Part shown: positions 1-9,400 of the stretch, in pieces | Numbering within the stretch: the stretch's first letter is position 1 | How the letters are laid out: each line of letters opens with the position of its first letter | Origin: Chloroflexota bacterium | GTDB lineage: Bacteria > Chloroflexota > Anaerolineae > DTLA01 | Length of the DNA stretch: 33,577 bases | Direction: 5' to 3' | Assembly (NCBI GenBank): GCA_014874485.1 | Contig: JADBJK010000049.1 | Coordinates: 50,445-84,021 of the forward strand | The notes under the pieces: model-generated | The model's database searches: none | Seen by the model: the letters and a program-made list of their open reading frames with translations, nothing else | Told to the model about the DNA's origin: nothing | Position numbers and translations under genes: made by a program

Positions 1-185
1 AGCACTCGGTTGGCGAGATTCTTCGCGGCTTCGCCGCTCAGAATGACAGCATTTGTCATGCTGAGCGAAGCGAAGCACTCGGTTGGCGAGATTCTTCGCG
101 GCTTCGCCGCTCAGAATGACGGGTTAACGCTGTCATGCTGAGCGAAGCGAAGCATCTCGGTTGGCGAGATTGTTCGCGGCTCCGC
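1..185. repeat. REP-like repeat cluster, type B units
   Basis: Two and a half copies of a palindromic intergenic unit of about 73-77 bp. Each unit has a left arm resembling GTCATGCTGAGCGAAGCG and a right arm resembling TTCGCCGCTCAGAATGAC, so the ends pair (GTCAT with ATGAC). The window begins inside a unit. The last unit is truncated on its right side, where a different palindrome follows. The same family recurs near 17.0, 23.6 and 23.85 kb. The cluster lies upstream of the ABC operon and no gene is visible in it. Confidence 0.85.
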
Positions 186-191
186 GCCTGA

Positions 192-243
192 GTAGGGACA
201 ATTCATGAATTGTCCCTACGGGCGCTGCGTGCCTCGCAATGAC
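192..243. repeat. Perfect 28-bp palindrome joined to a REP type A right arm
   Basis: Positions 192-219 form a perfect palindrome beginning GTAGGGACAATTC. It is followed directly by the right arm of the other REP-like family (220-243, ending CTCGCAATGAC). Related GTAGGG...CCCTAC palindromes occur at 6281, 17030, 18881 and 21273. The palindrome seems to have replaced the left part of the REP unit. Confidence 0.8.
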
Positions 244-347
244 ATGCGATCGGGAATCACTGCGGTGAAGCACTGGCAACTGGGATGCAACCCGAACCAA
301 GCAAGCCGACAGCGCTGTCGCGCAGAATGACATAGACAAGGAGAGAC

Positions 348-1916
348 ATGGCCCCTGTCCTTGAGTTACGAGGGATTACCAAGGCGTTTCCAGGCGTGCT
401 GGCCAACGACCACATTGACTTGACGCTGGAAGAGGGGGAGATTCTCGCCTTGTTGGGCGAGAACGGCGCCGGCAAAACGACGTTGATGAACATCCTGTAC
501 GGATTGTATCAACCCGATGCCGGCGAGATTTTTGTCCGCGGCAAGAAGGTGGAAATCCACCAGCCCAACGACGCCATCCGCCTGGGCATCGGCATGGTGC
601 ACCAGCACTTCATGCTCGTGCCGGTGTTCACCGTTACCGAGAACGTGATGCTGGGCGTAGAGTCCATGCGGTACGGCCTGTTCCTGGACCGCCGGAAGGC
701 CGCCGACAAGGTCCGGGAGATTTCCAAACAGTACAAGTTGGAAGTCAACCCCGACGACTACATCAAGGACCTGCCGGTGGGCGTGCAGCAGCGCGTGGAA
801 ATCATCAAGGTCCTGTACCGCAAGGCGGACATCCTCATCCTGGACGAACCTACCGCCGTGCTCACGCCGCAGGAAGTTGAGGAGTTATTCAAGATCATTC
901 GGTCATTGAAAGCGCAGGGCAAGTCCATCATCTTCATCACCCACAAGTTGAAGGAAGTGATGGCCATCGCCGACCGCATCACGGTCTTGCGCCAGGGCCG
1001 CGCCGTGGGCACGACGACGCCCGCCGAGGCCACCATGGAGAAACTCGCGCAGATGATGGTGGGGCGCGAGGTGGAACTGGTAGTCAGGAAGAAAGAGGCC
1101 AAGCCCGGCGATGTGGTGCTGGATGTGGAGAACCTGCACGTCGTGGACCACCGCGGGACCCCTACGGTGCGAGGCGTTACGTTCAACGTGCGCGCGGGCG
1201 AGGTCCTGGGCGTGGCAGGCGTGCAGGGCAACGGGCAGACCGAACTGGTGCGCGCGCTCACGGGCCTGATGCGCCCGGAGATGGGCCGCATCCGCATCAA
1301 CGGTGTGGACATCACGAATGCCTCGCCCCGCGAGATTCTGGAGCAGGGCGTGGCCCACGTGCCCGAAGACCGCCAGAAGGACGGCCTCATCCTCAAGTAT
1401 CCGGTTCACGACAACCTGGTGTTGAATACGTACTACGTCCCGCCGTTTGCCAAGGGCCTCAACCTTCAGTTCCAGAAGATTTACGAGGCTGCCGCCGAGC
1501 GCGCCTACGAATTTGACATCCGCACGCCCAACATCTACGTGCCGGTGTCCACGCTGTCGGGTGGCAACCAGCAGAAGACCATCGTGGCGCGGGAGTTCAG
1601 CCGCCCCATTCGCCTGCTCATCGCATCGCAGCCCACCCGTGGCCTGGACGTGGGCTCCATTGAGTACATCCACCAACGGATCGTGCAGAAGCGCGACGAG
1701 GGGTGCGCGGTGCTCCTTGTGTCGCCGGAACTGGACGAGATTCTGGCGCTGTCGGACCGCATCGCGGTGATGTACCGAGGGCAGTTCGTGGCGATTCTGC
1801 CCGCCGCCGAGGCGACCCGCCAGCAACTGGGGCTCCTGATGGCAGGCGTTACGGCGGCAGAGGCCATGGCCGCCGAAGAAGCGCCCGCGGCCGTGGAAGA
1901 GAACCCGGCCCTGTGA
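348..1916 (+). CDS. BmpA-family nucleoside/sugar ABC importer, double ATPase subunit
   Basis: Cytoplasmic ATPase that energises uptake of nucleosides or simple sugars with the two permeases that follow (family of YufO/NupA, RbsA-like). The 522 residues are two fused nucleotide-binding domains. The first has an intact Walker A (GENGAGKT, residues 37-44), a signature-like LPVGVQQR and a Walker B LDEP (D166, E167). The second has a typical LSGGNQQK signature but a degenerate Walker A (GVQGNGQTE, no lysine) and SQPTRGLD in place of the Walker B region, a known asymmetry of this family. The start ATG has AAGGAG five bases upstream. No substrate-binding lipoprotein gene is present downstream; it may lie upstream of the window. 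The substrate cannot be fixed from sequence. Confidence 0.93.
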   Translation: MAPVLELRGITKAFPGVLANDHIDLTLEEGEILALLGENGAGKTTLMNILYGLYQPDAGEIFVRGKKVEIHQPNDAIRLGIGMVHQHFMLVPVFTVTENVMLGVESMRYGLFLDRRKAADKVREISKQYKLEVNPDDYIKDLPVGVQQRVEIIKVLYRKADILILDEPTAVLTPQEVEELFKIIRSLKAQGKSIIFITHKLKEVMAIADRITVLRQGRAVGTTTPAEATMEKLAQMMVGREVELVVRKKEAKPGDVVLDVENLHVVDHRGTPTVRGVTFNVRAGEVLGVAGVQGNGQTELVRALTGLMRPEMGRIRINGVDITNASPREILEQGVAHVPEDRQKDGLILKYPVHDNLVLNTYYVPPFAKGLNLQFQKIYEAAAERAYEFDIRTPNIYVPVSTLSGGNQQKTIVAREFSRPIRLLIASQPTRGLDVGSIEYIHQRIVQKRDEGCAVLLVSPELDEILALSDRIAVMYRGQFVAILPAAEATRQQLGLLMAGVTAAEAMAAEEAPAAVEENPAL

Positions 1917-1941
1917 ACGCCGTGGATTGAAGGAGAGCGAC

Positions 1942-3231
1942 TTGAGCGAACAGAAGGAACGCGCATTGCAGAACAGCCAGGACACTCGCGCCCAGGCCCT
2001 CGCGCGGTTGCTGCTGCGGCCGGCGCGAGGCAGCCTGTGGCAGGCGATCCTGCTGCCTGTGCTGGCGGTGTTCACCGCGCTCATCATCGGCGCGCTGGTC
2101 ATCGTCTTCACGGACGTGCAGGTGCTGAATCTGTACAAGGACTTCTTCGCCGCGCCCGGCAAGGCGCTGGCGGCGTCGTGGAAGTCCATCGCCAGCGCGT
2201 ACAGCGCCCTGTTCAAAGGCTCCATCGGGAACCCCGCCGAGTTCGCCAACGCGTTCAGCGTGCTGCGCGAGACGGGCGACACGGCCCCCCTGCGGCAGGC
2301 GTTCTGGCCTATCAGCGAGAGCCTGGTAACGTCGGTGCCCTACATCTTCGCGGGGCTGGCGGTGGCGCTGGGATTCCAGTGCGGCCTGTTCAACATCGGG
2401 GCCGAGGGGCAGATTTTCATCGGCGCGCTGGCGTCGGTGTACGTGGGCTACAGCGTCAAGGGCCTGCCCCAGTACATCCACCTGCCGCTGGCGTTCTTCA
2501 CGGGCGCTGCGGCTGCGGGCCTGTGGGCGGCTGTGGCCGGCCTGCTGAAGGCGAAGACAGGCGCGCACGAGGTCATCAACACCATCATGATGAACTACAT
2601 CGCCTTTCTGCTGAGCGACTGGCTGCTGAACGGCCCCATGAAGCGGCCGGGCTGGTCGCCCATCAGCCCGGCGATTCAGGATTCGGCGTGGCTGCCCAAG
2701 TTCTTCCCCGACCCGCTGCGATTCCATGCGGGGTTCTTCGTGGCGCTGGCCATCGCCGCGCTGGTGTACTGGCTGCTGTTCAAGACCACCATCGGGTTTG
2801 AGATTCGCAGCGTGGGCGCGAACCCGGACGCGGCGCGGTACGCGGGCATCAGCGTTACGCGCAACTTCATCCTGGCGATGTTCCTGAGCGGGGCGCTGGC
2901 AGGCATGGCCGGGGCCAACGAGGTGCTGGGCGTGAACCACCAACTGGCCAGCGCCTTCTCGTCGGGCTACGGATTTGACAGCATCGCGCTGGCGCTGCTG
3001 GGCAAGAGCCACCCCGTGGGGGTTGTCCTGGCGGCGTTGCTGTTCGGCACGCTCCGCAGCGGGGCGACTCGTATGCAGTCGTTGGCGGGCGTGCCCATAG
3101 ACATCATCTCCATCCTACAGGCGTTGGTGATCATCTTCATCGCCGCGCCGGCCATCATCCGCTGGCTGTACCGGCTGCGCCTGGAACGCGAGGTGGGCGA
3201 GACGGTGTTCACCCGCGGCTGGGGCCAGTGA
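1942..3231 (+). CDS. BmpA-type ABC importer permease 1 (YufP/NupP-like)
   Basis: Integral membrane permease of the BPD_transp_2 family, 429 residues, one half of the translocation pore with the next gene. Hydrophobic segments include an N-terminal one (LLPVLAVFTALIIGALVIV), followed by a long periplasmic-type stretch and then about eight more. Family landmarks are FQCGLFNIGAEGQ, a GAHEVINTIMMNYIA block (the coupling region contacting the ATPase) and the VGANPDAARYAGI motif. I chose the TTG at 1942 because AAGGAG lies at 1930-1935 with six bases between; an in-frame TTG at 1927 would put this ribosome site inside the gene. The gap to the ATPase gene is 25 bp, so the genes are an operon. Confidence 0.9.
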   Translation: MSEQKERALQNSQDTRAQALARLLLRPARGSLWQAILLPVLAVFTALIIGALVIVFTDVQVLNLYKDFFAAPGKALAASWKSIASAYSALFKGSIGNPAEFANAFSVLRETGDTAPLRQAFWPISESLVTSVPYIFAGLAVALGFQCGLFNIGAEGQIFIGALASVYVGYSVKGLPQYIHLPLAFFTGAAAAGLWAAVAGLLKAKTGAHEVINTIMMNYIAFLLSDWLLNGPMKRPGWSPISPAIQDSAWLPKFFPDPLRFHAGFFVALAIAALVYWLLFKTTIGFEIRSVGANPDAARYAGISVTRNFILAMFLSGALAGMAGANEVLGVNHQLASAFSSGYGFDSIALALLGKSHPVGVVLAALLFGTLRSGATRMQSLAGVPIDIISILQALVIIFIAAPAIIRWLYRLRLEREVGETVFTRGWGQ

Positions 3232-3245
3232 TAGGGGGGGCGACC

Positions 3246-4511
3246 ATGGCAGTTGCTGCACGGAATGCGGAACTGACGATTGCACGGCGGCGGCATGTCG
3301 GGACGGGGGTCTTCTTCCTCCTGGTGGCGCTGCTCATCTTGGCGTTCTTCGTTCGCACCACCGCGCCCGACCTGACCACGACGTTTGGCCTCAACCCGGC
3401 GCGCCTGACGACGGCCCTCAAACTGCCCGATCTGGTGCTCCCATCGCTGCCCAGCCTTTGGTTCCTGACGGTCGTGTGCGCGTTCCTGGGCGGCTGGCAA
3501 CTGGCGAAAGGTTTCCGCAGCACCGGCTGGGCGCTGGGGGTGGTGGCCTTCGCGTTCGTGGCGGCGTTCCTCATCTGGGCCGCGCGTGGCAAGTCCATGA
3601 ACCTGGTGGGGATGCTGTCATCCAGCGTCCTGCGGTCCATCCCCATCGCGCTGGCCGCGTTCTGCGGCATCCTGTGCGAGCGTGCGGCGGTCATCAATAT
3701 CGCCATTGAGGGGATGATGCTCACGGGCGCGTTCATGGCCGCGTGGATTGGGAGCATCACGCACAGCCTGTGGATCGGGCTGCTGGCGGCCATGTTGGCC
3801 AGTGGGCTCCTGGCGGCCATCCTCGCCGTGCTGTCCATCAAGTTCAAGGTGGACCAGATCGTGAGCGGGACGGTCATCAACATCTTCGCAACGGGCCTGA
3901 CCAGTTACCTGAGCGCCAAGTTCCTGCAGGTGTACCAGAACCTGAACAACCCGGGCATCTTCAAGCCCATCCCGCTGCCGCTGCTGTCGCGGATTCCCCT
4001 CATCGGGCCGGTGTTCTTTGAGCACAACATCATCGTGTACATCACCTTCCTGCTGCTCATCCTCATCCACGTGATGCTGTTCTACACGCGGTGGGGGCTG
4101 CGCACGCGGGCCGTGGGCGAGCACCCGAAGGCTGCCGACACGCTGGGCGTGAACGTGTTCCGCACCCGCTACATCAACGTCATCATGGGCGGGCTGGTGG
4201 CCGGCATCGGCGGGGCGTTCTTCACCATCGGCTCGGTGGGCCGGTTTGACGAAGTGATGACCGCCGGCAAGGGGTTCATCGGCCTGGCCGCCATGATCTT
4301 CGGCAAGTGGACGCCTTTGGGGGCCTTCGGGTCGTCCATCATCTTCGGGTTCGCCGACTCGCTCCAGACCAAGTTGCAGATTCTCCAGGTGCCCATCCCG
4401 TCCGAGTTCCTGCTGATGGCACCGTACCTGGTAACGATGATCGTGCTGGCGGGGGTCATCGGGCGCGCCGTGCCACCCGCCGCCGACGGCCAGCCCTACG
4501 AGAAGCAGTAG
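3246..4511 (+). CDS. BmpA-type ABC importer permease 2 (YufQ/NupQ-like)
   Basis: Second permease of the importer, 421 residues, rich in membrane segments. Recognisable blocks are INIAIEGMMLTGAF (matching the NIGAEGQ region of permease 1), VDQIVSGTVINIFATGL, the RAVGEHPKAADTLGVNV coupling motif and GGAFFTIGSVGRFDE. It is about 100 residues longer than typical YufQ because of an N-terminal extension with three extra hydrophobic stretches before residue 125. The ATG at 3246 is preceded by a G-run (AGGGGGGG); an upstream GTG at 3228 overlaps the stop of permease 1 and is the alternative start. It is the last gene before a hairpin terminator, closing the operon. Confidence 0.9.
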   Translation: MAVAARNAELTIARRRHVGTGVFFLLVALLILAFFVRTTAPDLTTTFGLNPARLTTALKLPDLVLPSLPSLWFLTVVCAFLGGWQLAKGFRSTGWALGVVAFAFVAAFLIWAARGKSMNLVGMLSSSVLRSIPIALAAFCGILCERAAVINIAIEGMMLTGAFMAAWIGSITHSLWIGLLAAMLASGLLAAILAVLSIKFKVDQIVSGTVINIFATGLTSYLSAKFLQVYQNLNNPGIFKPIPLPLLSRIPLIGPVFFEHNIIVYITFLLLILIHVMLFYTRWGLRTRAVGEHPKAADTLGVNVFRTRYINVIMGGLVAGIGGAFFTIGSVGRFDEVMTAGKGFIGLAAMIFGKWTPLGAFGSSIIFGFADSLQTKLQILQVPIPSEFLLMAPYLVTMIVLAGVIGRAVPPAADGQPYEKQ

Positions 4512-4533
4512 CGTTACGCGCATCCGACGTTCA

Positions 4534-4566
4534 CAGAGGGCGCACTGCGCGCCCTCTGCGCGTTTT
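4534..4566 (+). terminator. Rho-independent-type terminator after the ABC operon
   Basis: A perfect 10-bp G+C-rich stem (4534-4543 pairs with 4549-4558) with loop ACTGC is followed by CGCG and TTTT. It lies 22 bases after the stop of the second permease. Confidence 0.75.
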
Positions 4567-4581
4567 CTGCGGAGGGCGGAT

Positions 4582-4655
4582 CACGAAATGCACGAAAGGG
4601 CACGAAGGACGCGAAAAGCATTCGTGCCTTTCGTGGCCTTTCGCGCTGTTCGCGG
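4582..4655. repeat. CACGAAA-type inverted repeat
   Basis: Imperfect inverted repeat. The arm 4591-4606 (CACGAAAGGGCACGAA) pairs with 4621-4635 (TTCGTGCCTTTCGTG) with a one-base gap. It belongs to the same CACGAA/TTCGTG family seen at 16.87, 19.1, 19.33 and 21.5 kb. The rest of the 316-bp gap (4512-4827) holds the upstream terminator and the ubiE promoter; no gene is seen. Confidence 0.65.
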
Positions 4656-4762
4656 TCCAAGCATTGCCCGACCGCGCGCGACAGAGCAATGCTCCGTGAA
4701 CTGCTACTGTTTAGGGAGAGTCTCTGCGATCTCTGCGGTAGATGCCTGGCTGCAACCCGAAA

Positions 4763-4792
4763 TTGCCAAATCTCCCCGCTTTGCCGTACAAT
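4763..4792 (+). promoter_or_regulatory. Likely sigma-70-type promoter of ubiE
   Basis: TTGCCA (4763-4768), an 18-base spacer and TACAAT (4787-4792), 35 bases before the chosen start. The form is shared with other promoters in this window. Confidence 0.6.
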
Positions 4793-4827
4793 GGCGCGAA
4801 CAGCAAACCCTTCATCGGAGACCCGCA

Positions 4828-5550
4828 TTGCAACCGATACCTTTTGATAACCCCGAAGAGAAGCGCCGCTACGTGCAGGCGATGTTCGCCCGCATGGCGC
4901 GATACTACGACATCATGAACCGAATCCTGTCGCTGGGGCGGGATATGGCCTGGCGGCGGACTCTGGTGGAGTGGGCCAATGTGCCCGACGGCGGCCTGGT
5001 GCTGGACGTGGCCGCGGGCACGGGGGACGTTACGCGCCTCCTGGCCGAGAGGACGCCCGCCCGGCTCGTGGTGGGCCTGGACTTCTCGGAGCCGATGCTG
5101 CGCGTCGCCCAGTGGAAGTTGGGCCGCCTGCTGGGGATGGAGCGCGTGCGCCTGGTGCAGGCCGACGGGCTGCGGATGCCCTTCGCGGACGACACGTTTG
5201 ATTCCGTAACCTCGGCCTTCGCCCTGCGCAACGCGGTGGACGTGGCCGCGCTGTTCCGCGAGATGTGGCGGGTGCTGCGGCCCTGCGGGCGGGTGGCGTG
5301 CATGGAAATCTGCAAGCCGACCGCACCGGTGTTCCGCTCGCTGTTCGCGCTGTACTTCAACCGCATCGTCCCGCTGCTGGGCCGTGCTCTCGGACGAGAT
5401 GCGGAAGCCTATACGTACCTGCCCGAGTCGCTCAATCGGTTCATGAGCAGCGGCCAGGTGATGCGCACGCTGGAACAGGCGGGGTTTCATTCCGTGGCGT
5501 GCCAGAAACTGATGCTGGGCACTGTGGCGATCTACGTGGGAGTGAAGTGA
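4828..5550 (+). CDS. ubiE: Demethylmenaquinone methyltransferase (UbiE/MenG family)
   Basis: SAM-dependent C-methyltransferase of the quinone pathway, expected to act on demethylmenaquinone in this setting; 240 residues, normal for the family. Seen features: an N-terminal block VQAMFARMARYYDIMNRIL typical of UbiE, SAM motif I VLDVAAGTGDVT, GLDFSEPML, and the UbiE signature region SAFALRNAVD with a C-terminal Y-L-PES---F segment (YTYLPESLNRF). I place the start at TTG 4828, which has GGAG seven bases upstream and lies just after the promoter. The open frame continues upstream to 4588, but only through repeat sequence. Its stop overlaps the start of the next methyltransferase, so the two are translationally coupled. 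Confidence 0.9.
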   Translation: MQPIPFDNPEEKRRYVQAMFARMARYYDIMNRILSLGRDMAWRRTLVEWANVPDGGLVLDVAAGTGDVTRLLAERTPARLVVGLDFSEPMLRVAQWKLGRLLGMERVRLVQADGLRMPFADDTFDSVTSAFALRNAVDVAALFREMWRVLRPCGRVACMEICKPTAPVFRSLFALYFNRIVPLLGRALGRDAEAYTYLPESLNRFMSSGQVMRTLEQAGFHSVACQKLMLGTVAIYVGVK

Positions 5551-6284
5551 TGGCGAGTCCGACGGAGAAGGACATCCGACTTGGGCGGCCGAGCGCGGCG
5601 TGGGACTTCGGCCAGGACCGCCGCATGGGCATGATCCGCCGCCACGCGCCGCTGGAGGGCCGCCGCGCGCTGGACGTGGGCTGCGGCATCGGGTTCTACA
5701 CGAGGCGCTTGCAGGAGGCCGGCGCCGAGGCCTACGGCGTGGACGTGGACCCCGACAAGGTGGCCAAGGCCCGCGAGGTCGTGGCGAATGTTCAGGTGGC
5801 GCCCGCCGAGGAGTTGCCCTTCCCCGATGGCTTCTTTGACGTGGTGCTGTCGCACGAGGTGCTGGAGCACGTGGACGACGACCGTCAGGCGGTGGCCGAG
5901 GCGATTCGGGTGCTGAAGCCTGGCGGGCGACTGGTCATCTTCGTCCCCAATCGGCTGTACCCGTTTGAGACGCACGGCTGCTACTGGCGCGGGCGCTACC
6001 GCTTCGGGAACATCCCCCTGGTCAACTGGCTGCCGAACCGCCTGCGGAACCGACTGTGCCCCCACGTGCGGGCCTACACCGCGCGCGGGCTGGCGCGATT
6101 GTGGGAGGGCCTGCCGTGCCGCGTGGTGGTGTTCACGCAGATTTACCCCGGATACGACAAGATCGCATCGCGCCGCCCGTACCTCGGGCGGGTGTTTCGC
6201 ACGGTAACGTACGCGCTGGAGCGGACGCCGCTGCGGGCCTTCGGCCTGTCGCACTTCGTGGTGCTGGAGAAGACGAACCCGTAG
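5550..6284 (+). CDS. Class I SAM-dependent methyltransferase, substrate unknown
   Basis: Soluble Methyltransf_11-type enzyme of 244 residues. Motif I is ALDVGCGIGFYTRRL, motif II region is AYGVDVDPDKV, followed by ELPFPDGFFDVVLSHEVLEHV and the post-motif LKPGGRLVIFVPN. The region after residue 140 (YPFETHG, then a basic stretch with NWLPNRLRNRL) resembles methyltransferases that act on lipid or polyprenyl substrates, but no specific substrate is shown. The ATG shares its A with the TGA of ubiE, so it is probably co-expressed and may act on the same quinone or lipid pool (inference). The stop codon lies inside a GTAGGGGCAG repeat element, so the C-terminus may have been set by insertion of that element. 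Confidence 0.85.
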   Translation: MASPTEKDIRLGRPSAAWDFGQDRRMGMIRRHAPLEGRRALDVGCGIGFYTRRLQEAGAEAYGVDVDPDKVAKAREVVANVQVAPAEELPFPDGFFDVVLSHEVLEHVDDDRQAVAEAIRVLKPGGRLVIFVPNRLYPFETHGCYWRGRYRFGNIPLVNWLPNRLRNRLCPHVRAYTARGLARLWEGLPCRVVVFTQIYPGYDKIASRRPYLGRVFRTVTYALERTPLRAFGLSHFVVLEKTNP

Positions 6285-6340
6285 GGGCAGGTCTCAGGGG
6301 CAGGTCTCAGATCTGCCCCTGCGCGCCGGGTGGCCCCTAC
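6281..6340. repeat. GTAGGGG-type palindromic element with an internal 13-bp tandem repeat
   Basis: The element begins GTAGGGGCAG and ends GGCCCCTAC. Inside, GGGCAGGTCTCAG occurs twice in tandem (6285-6297, 6298-6310), and GGGGCAG/CTGCCCC form a hairpin around 6297-6319. Its first bases supply the stop codon of the preceding methyltransferase gene. Confidence 0.7.
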
Positions 6341-6384
6341 GGTTTGCGATGGCGGGCGCGTGAATCGTGAAACGCCGGCGACAT

Positions 6385-6413
6385 TTGCCCCGCACCCCCT
6401 TTTCTGATAGTAT
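6385..6413 (+). promoter_or_regulatory. Likely promoter of the PBP-surE-nitroreductase unit
   Basis: TTGCCC (6385-6390), a 17-base spacer and TAGTAT (6408-6413), 40 bases before the PBP start. Moderately good match; spacing agrees with the murE and MATE promoters. Confidence 0.5.
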
Positions 6414-6452
6414 AAAGCCCGCACCATATCCGAAACCCGCAGGTTTGAGACA

Positions 6453-9400
6453 ATGAGAAGGTCCACGAAACAGGTTCTGATTCGCCGCCGCGAGCGAAAC
6501 AACGGCGGCATGAGTATCTTTGCCAAGGCGGCACTCGCGCTGGTGGCCCTGCTGCTGGGCGGCGCGCTGGCGATTGCGCTCACGGGCGTGGCCGCCGTCG
6601 CGGGCGTGTACGCCTACTTCGCGCAGGACCTGCCCGACCCCAGCGCCATTGAGATCGCCGAGCAGGACTTCCAGACGACGAAAATCTACGACCGCACGGG
6701 CCAGCACCTGCTGTACGAAATCTTTGACCCCCGATGGGGCGACCGCACGTACATCCCCCTGGATCAGATTCCGCTGTACCTGCGCGAGGCCACGATTTCC
6801 ATTGAGGATCGGTCGTTCTACGAGAACCCGGGCGTTGACATTCGCGGCATCGCGCGGGCGGCCCTGTCCAACCTGCGCGGCGAGCGGATTCAGGGCGCCA
6901 GTTCCATCACCATGCAGTTGGTGAAGAACGTCCTCATCCCGCCCGAAGAACGCTACGTGATCTCCTACGAGCGCAAAATCAAAGAGGCGATTCTGGCGCT
7001 GGAGATTTCCCGCCGCTATCCGGGCCGCGAGGGCAAGGACAAGATTCTGGAGTGGTACCTGAACAACAACTTCTACGGCAACCTGGCCTATGGTGTGGAG
7101 GCCGCCGCGCAGACCTACTTCGGCAAGAGCGTGCGCGACCTGAACCTGGCCGAGTGCGCCATGCTGGCGGCCATCCCCCAGTACCCCGGCATGAACCCCA
7201 TTGACAACCCGGACAAGGCCAAGGAGCGCCAGCACCTGGTTCTGGACCAGATGCTCCGCGAGGGGTACATCACCGAGGAGCAGGCGGTGGAGGCCAAGTA
7301 CACGCCGCTGTACATCGCTCCCCAACAGCGGTTTGACATTGACGCGCCGCACTTCTCCATGTACGTGCGTCAACTTCTCGTGGACGAGTTCGGCGCGGAC
7401 ATGGTGTACCGAGGCGGGCTGAAGGTCTACACGACGCTGGACTACGACATGCAGAAGTTGGCCGAGCAACTGGCCCGCGAGCAGATCGCCAAGTTGCAGG
7501 CCGATGGCTGGGACATCAACAACGCGGCCGTCGTCTCCATCCGCCCCACCACGGGCGAGATTCTGACCATGGTCGGCTCGCTGGACTACTTCAGCACGAC
7601 CATCAAGGGCCAGGTGAACTGCGCCCTGTCGGAGCGCCAGCCAGGGTCATCGTTCAAGCCGTTCACCTACGTTACGGCGCTGGCCCAGGGGTACACGCCC
7701 GCGACCATGCTGCTGGACGTGCGGCAGGCGTTTGACGACTACCCGAACCCGCCCTACGTGCCCGAGAACTACAGTCTCAACTACAGCGGGCCGGTGCGCA
7801 TGCGCTTGGCGCTGGCCCGGTCGCTCAACATCCCCGCCGTGGAGATGCTGAGCAAGGTCGGCGTGAAGAACGTCATCAACACGGCGCACCAGATGGGCAT
7901 CAACACCCTGACCAAGGACTTCTACGGCCTGAGCCTGACCCTGGGCGGCGGCGAGGTTACGCTGCTGGACATGACTTACGCCTACAGCGTGTTCGCCAAC
8001 AACGGCGTCATGGCGGGGCAACCGGTGCCCCCCAGCCGCCTGCGGCCGGGGTTCCGCCAGTTGGACCCGGTGGCGATCCTGCTGGTTACAGACCGCAACG
8101 GCAAGGTGCTCAAGCAGTTCAAGCAGCCCGAGACGCGAGAAGTCCTCAGCCCGCAACTGGCCTACCTGATGCAGGACATCATGTCCGACAACAACGCGCG
8201 GGCGGCGGCCTTCGGCCCCGACAGCCCGCTGAAATTGAGCCGCCCCGCCGGGGTCAAGACCGGCACGACCAACGACTTCCGCGACGACTGGATTATCGGA
8301 TACACGCCGCAGATCGTTACCGGCGTGTGGTGCGGCAACACGGACTACGAGCCGATGGGGCGCATTCCCGCGAGCCGGGCGGTGGGCCCCATCTGGCACG
8401 ACTTCATGGAGAAGGTGCACGAGAACCTGCCTGTGCTGCAGTTTCAGCGGCCGCCCGGCATCATAGAGGTGTACGTGTGTCCGCTGTCGGGCCTGCTGCC
8501 GACGGAGCATTGCCCAAGCCAGGTGAAGGAGATTTTCATCGCGGGCACCGAGCCGACCCAGCCGTGCGACATGCACCGCGAGTTCAAGGTCAACAAGATC
8601 ACGGGCAAATTGGCGACGGTGTACACACCGCCGGAGTTGGTGGAGTCGCGGGTGTACGAAATCTACCCGCCGCGCGCGGCCGACTGGGTGCGCGAGAAGG
8701 GCATCCCCCAGCCACCGACGGAGTACGATGACATGTACGGCCCCGGCCCGGCACAGGGCGATGTGGCCATCCTCTCGCCCGCGCCCTACTCCTACGTGCG
8801 GGGCGGCGTGGTCATCATGGGCAACGCGCGCTCGGACAACTTCCACTACTGGCGGTTGGAATACGGGCAGGGCCTGAACCCCTCGGCCTGGAGCCAGATC
8901 GGAGGCGAGCACTACAATCAGGTCAGCAACGGGCCGCTGGAGTACTGGGACGTGAGCCAGCTGGACGGGCTGTACACGCTGCAACTCACCGTCGTCCGCC
9001 AAGACCAGAGCGTGCGCCAGGCGGCCATCCAGGTCAACGTGGACAACCAGCCGCCCAAGATCCGCATCATCAACCCCGACGAGGGCAGGGTCTATATCAA
9101 GGAGCAGGACGACTACATCAACATCCAGGTGGACGCCCGCGACAACCTGTCCATGGATCGGGTGGAGTTCTTCGTGGACGGGCAGTCGGTGGGGTTCACG
9201 ACCGTGGCCCCGTACAGCCTGAAGTGGACGATCGCCATGTCGGACACGATTCCGATTCCGGGCACGGTCATCACGACGACCGGGCCCATCACAGGCCCCG
9301 ATGGCGTGGTTACGGAGGGCGTGATCACGGTAACCGAGGTCATAAAGGAACCGGATGGGCGATTGGTGCAGATTTGGGCCAACGGGATGAGTATCATCTC

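Noticed and set aside
348-1916. ATPase gene inactive because the second Walker A lacks lysine
   Set aside because: Degeneracy of the second nucleotide site is normal in this ABC family, and the first site is intact.
903-2282. 459-codon open frame on the minus strand over the ABC ATPase and permease
   Set aside because: It spans two real genes with clear motifs on the plus strand; the antisense translation has no domain.
4588-4827. 80-residue N-terminal extension of UbiE
   Set aside because: It is encoded by repeat sequence and the promoter region, and the peptide does not look like UbiE; TTG 4828 with GGAG fits better.
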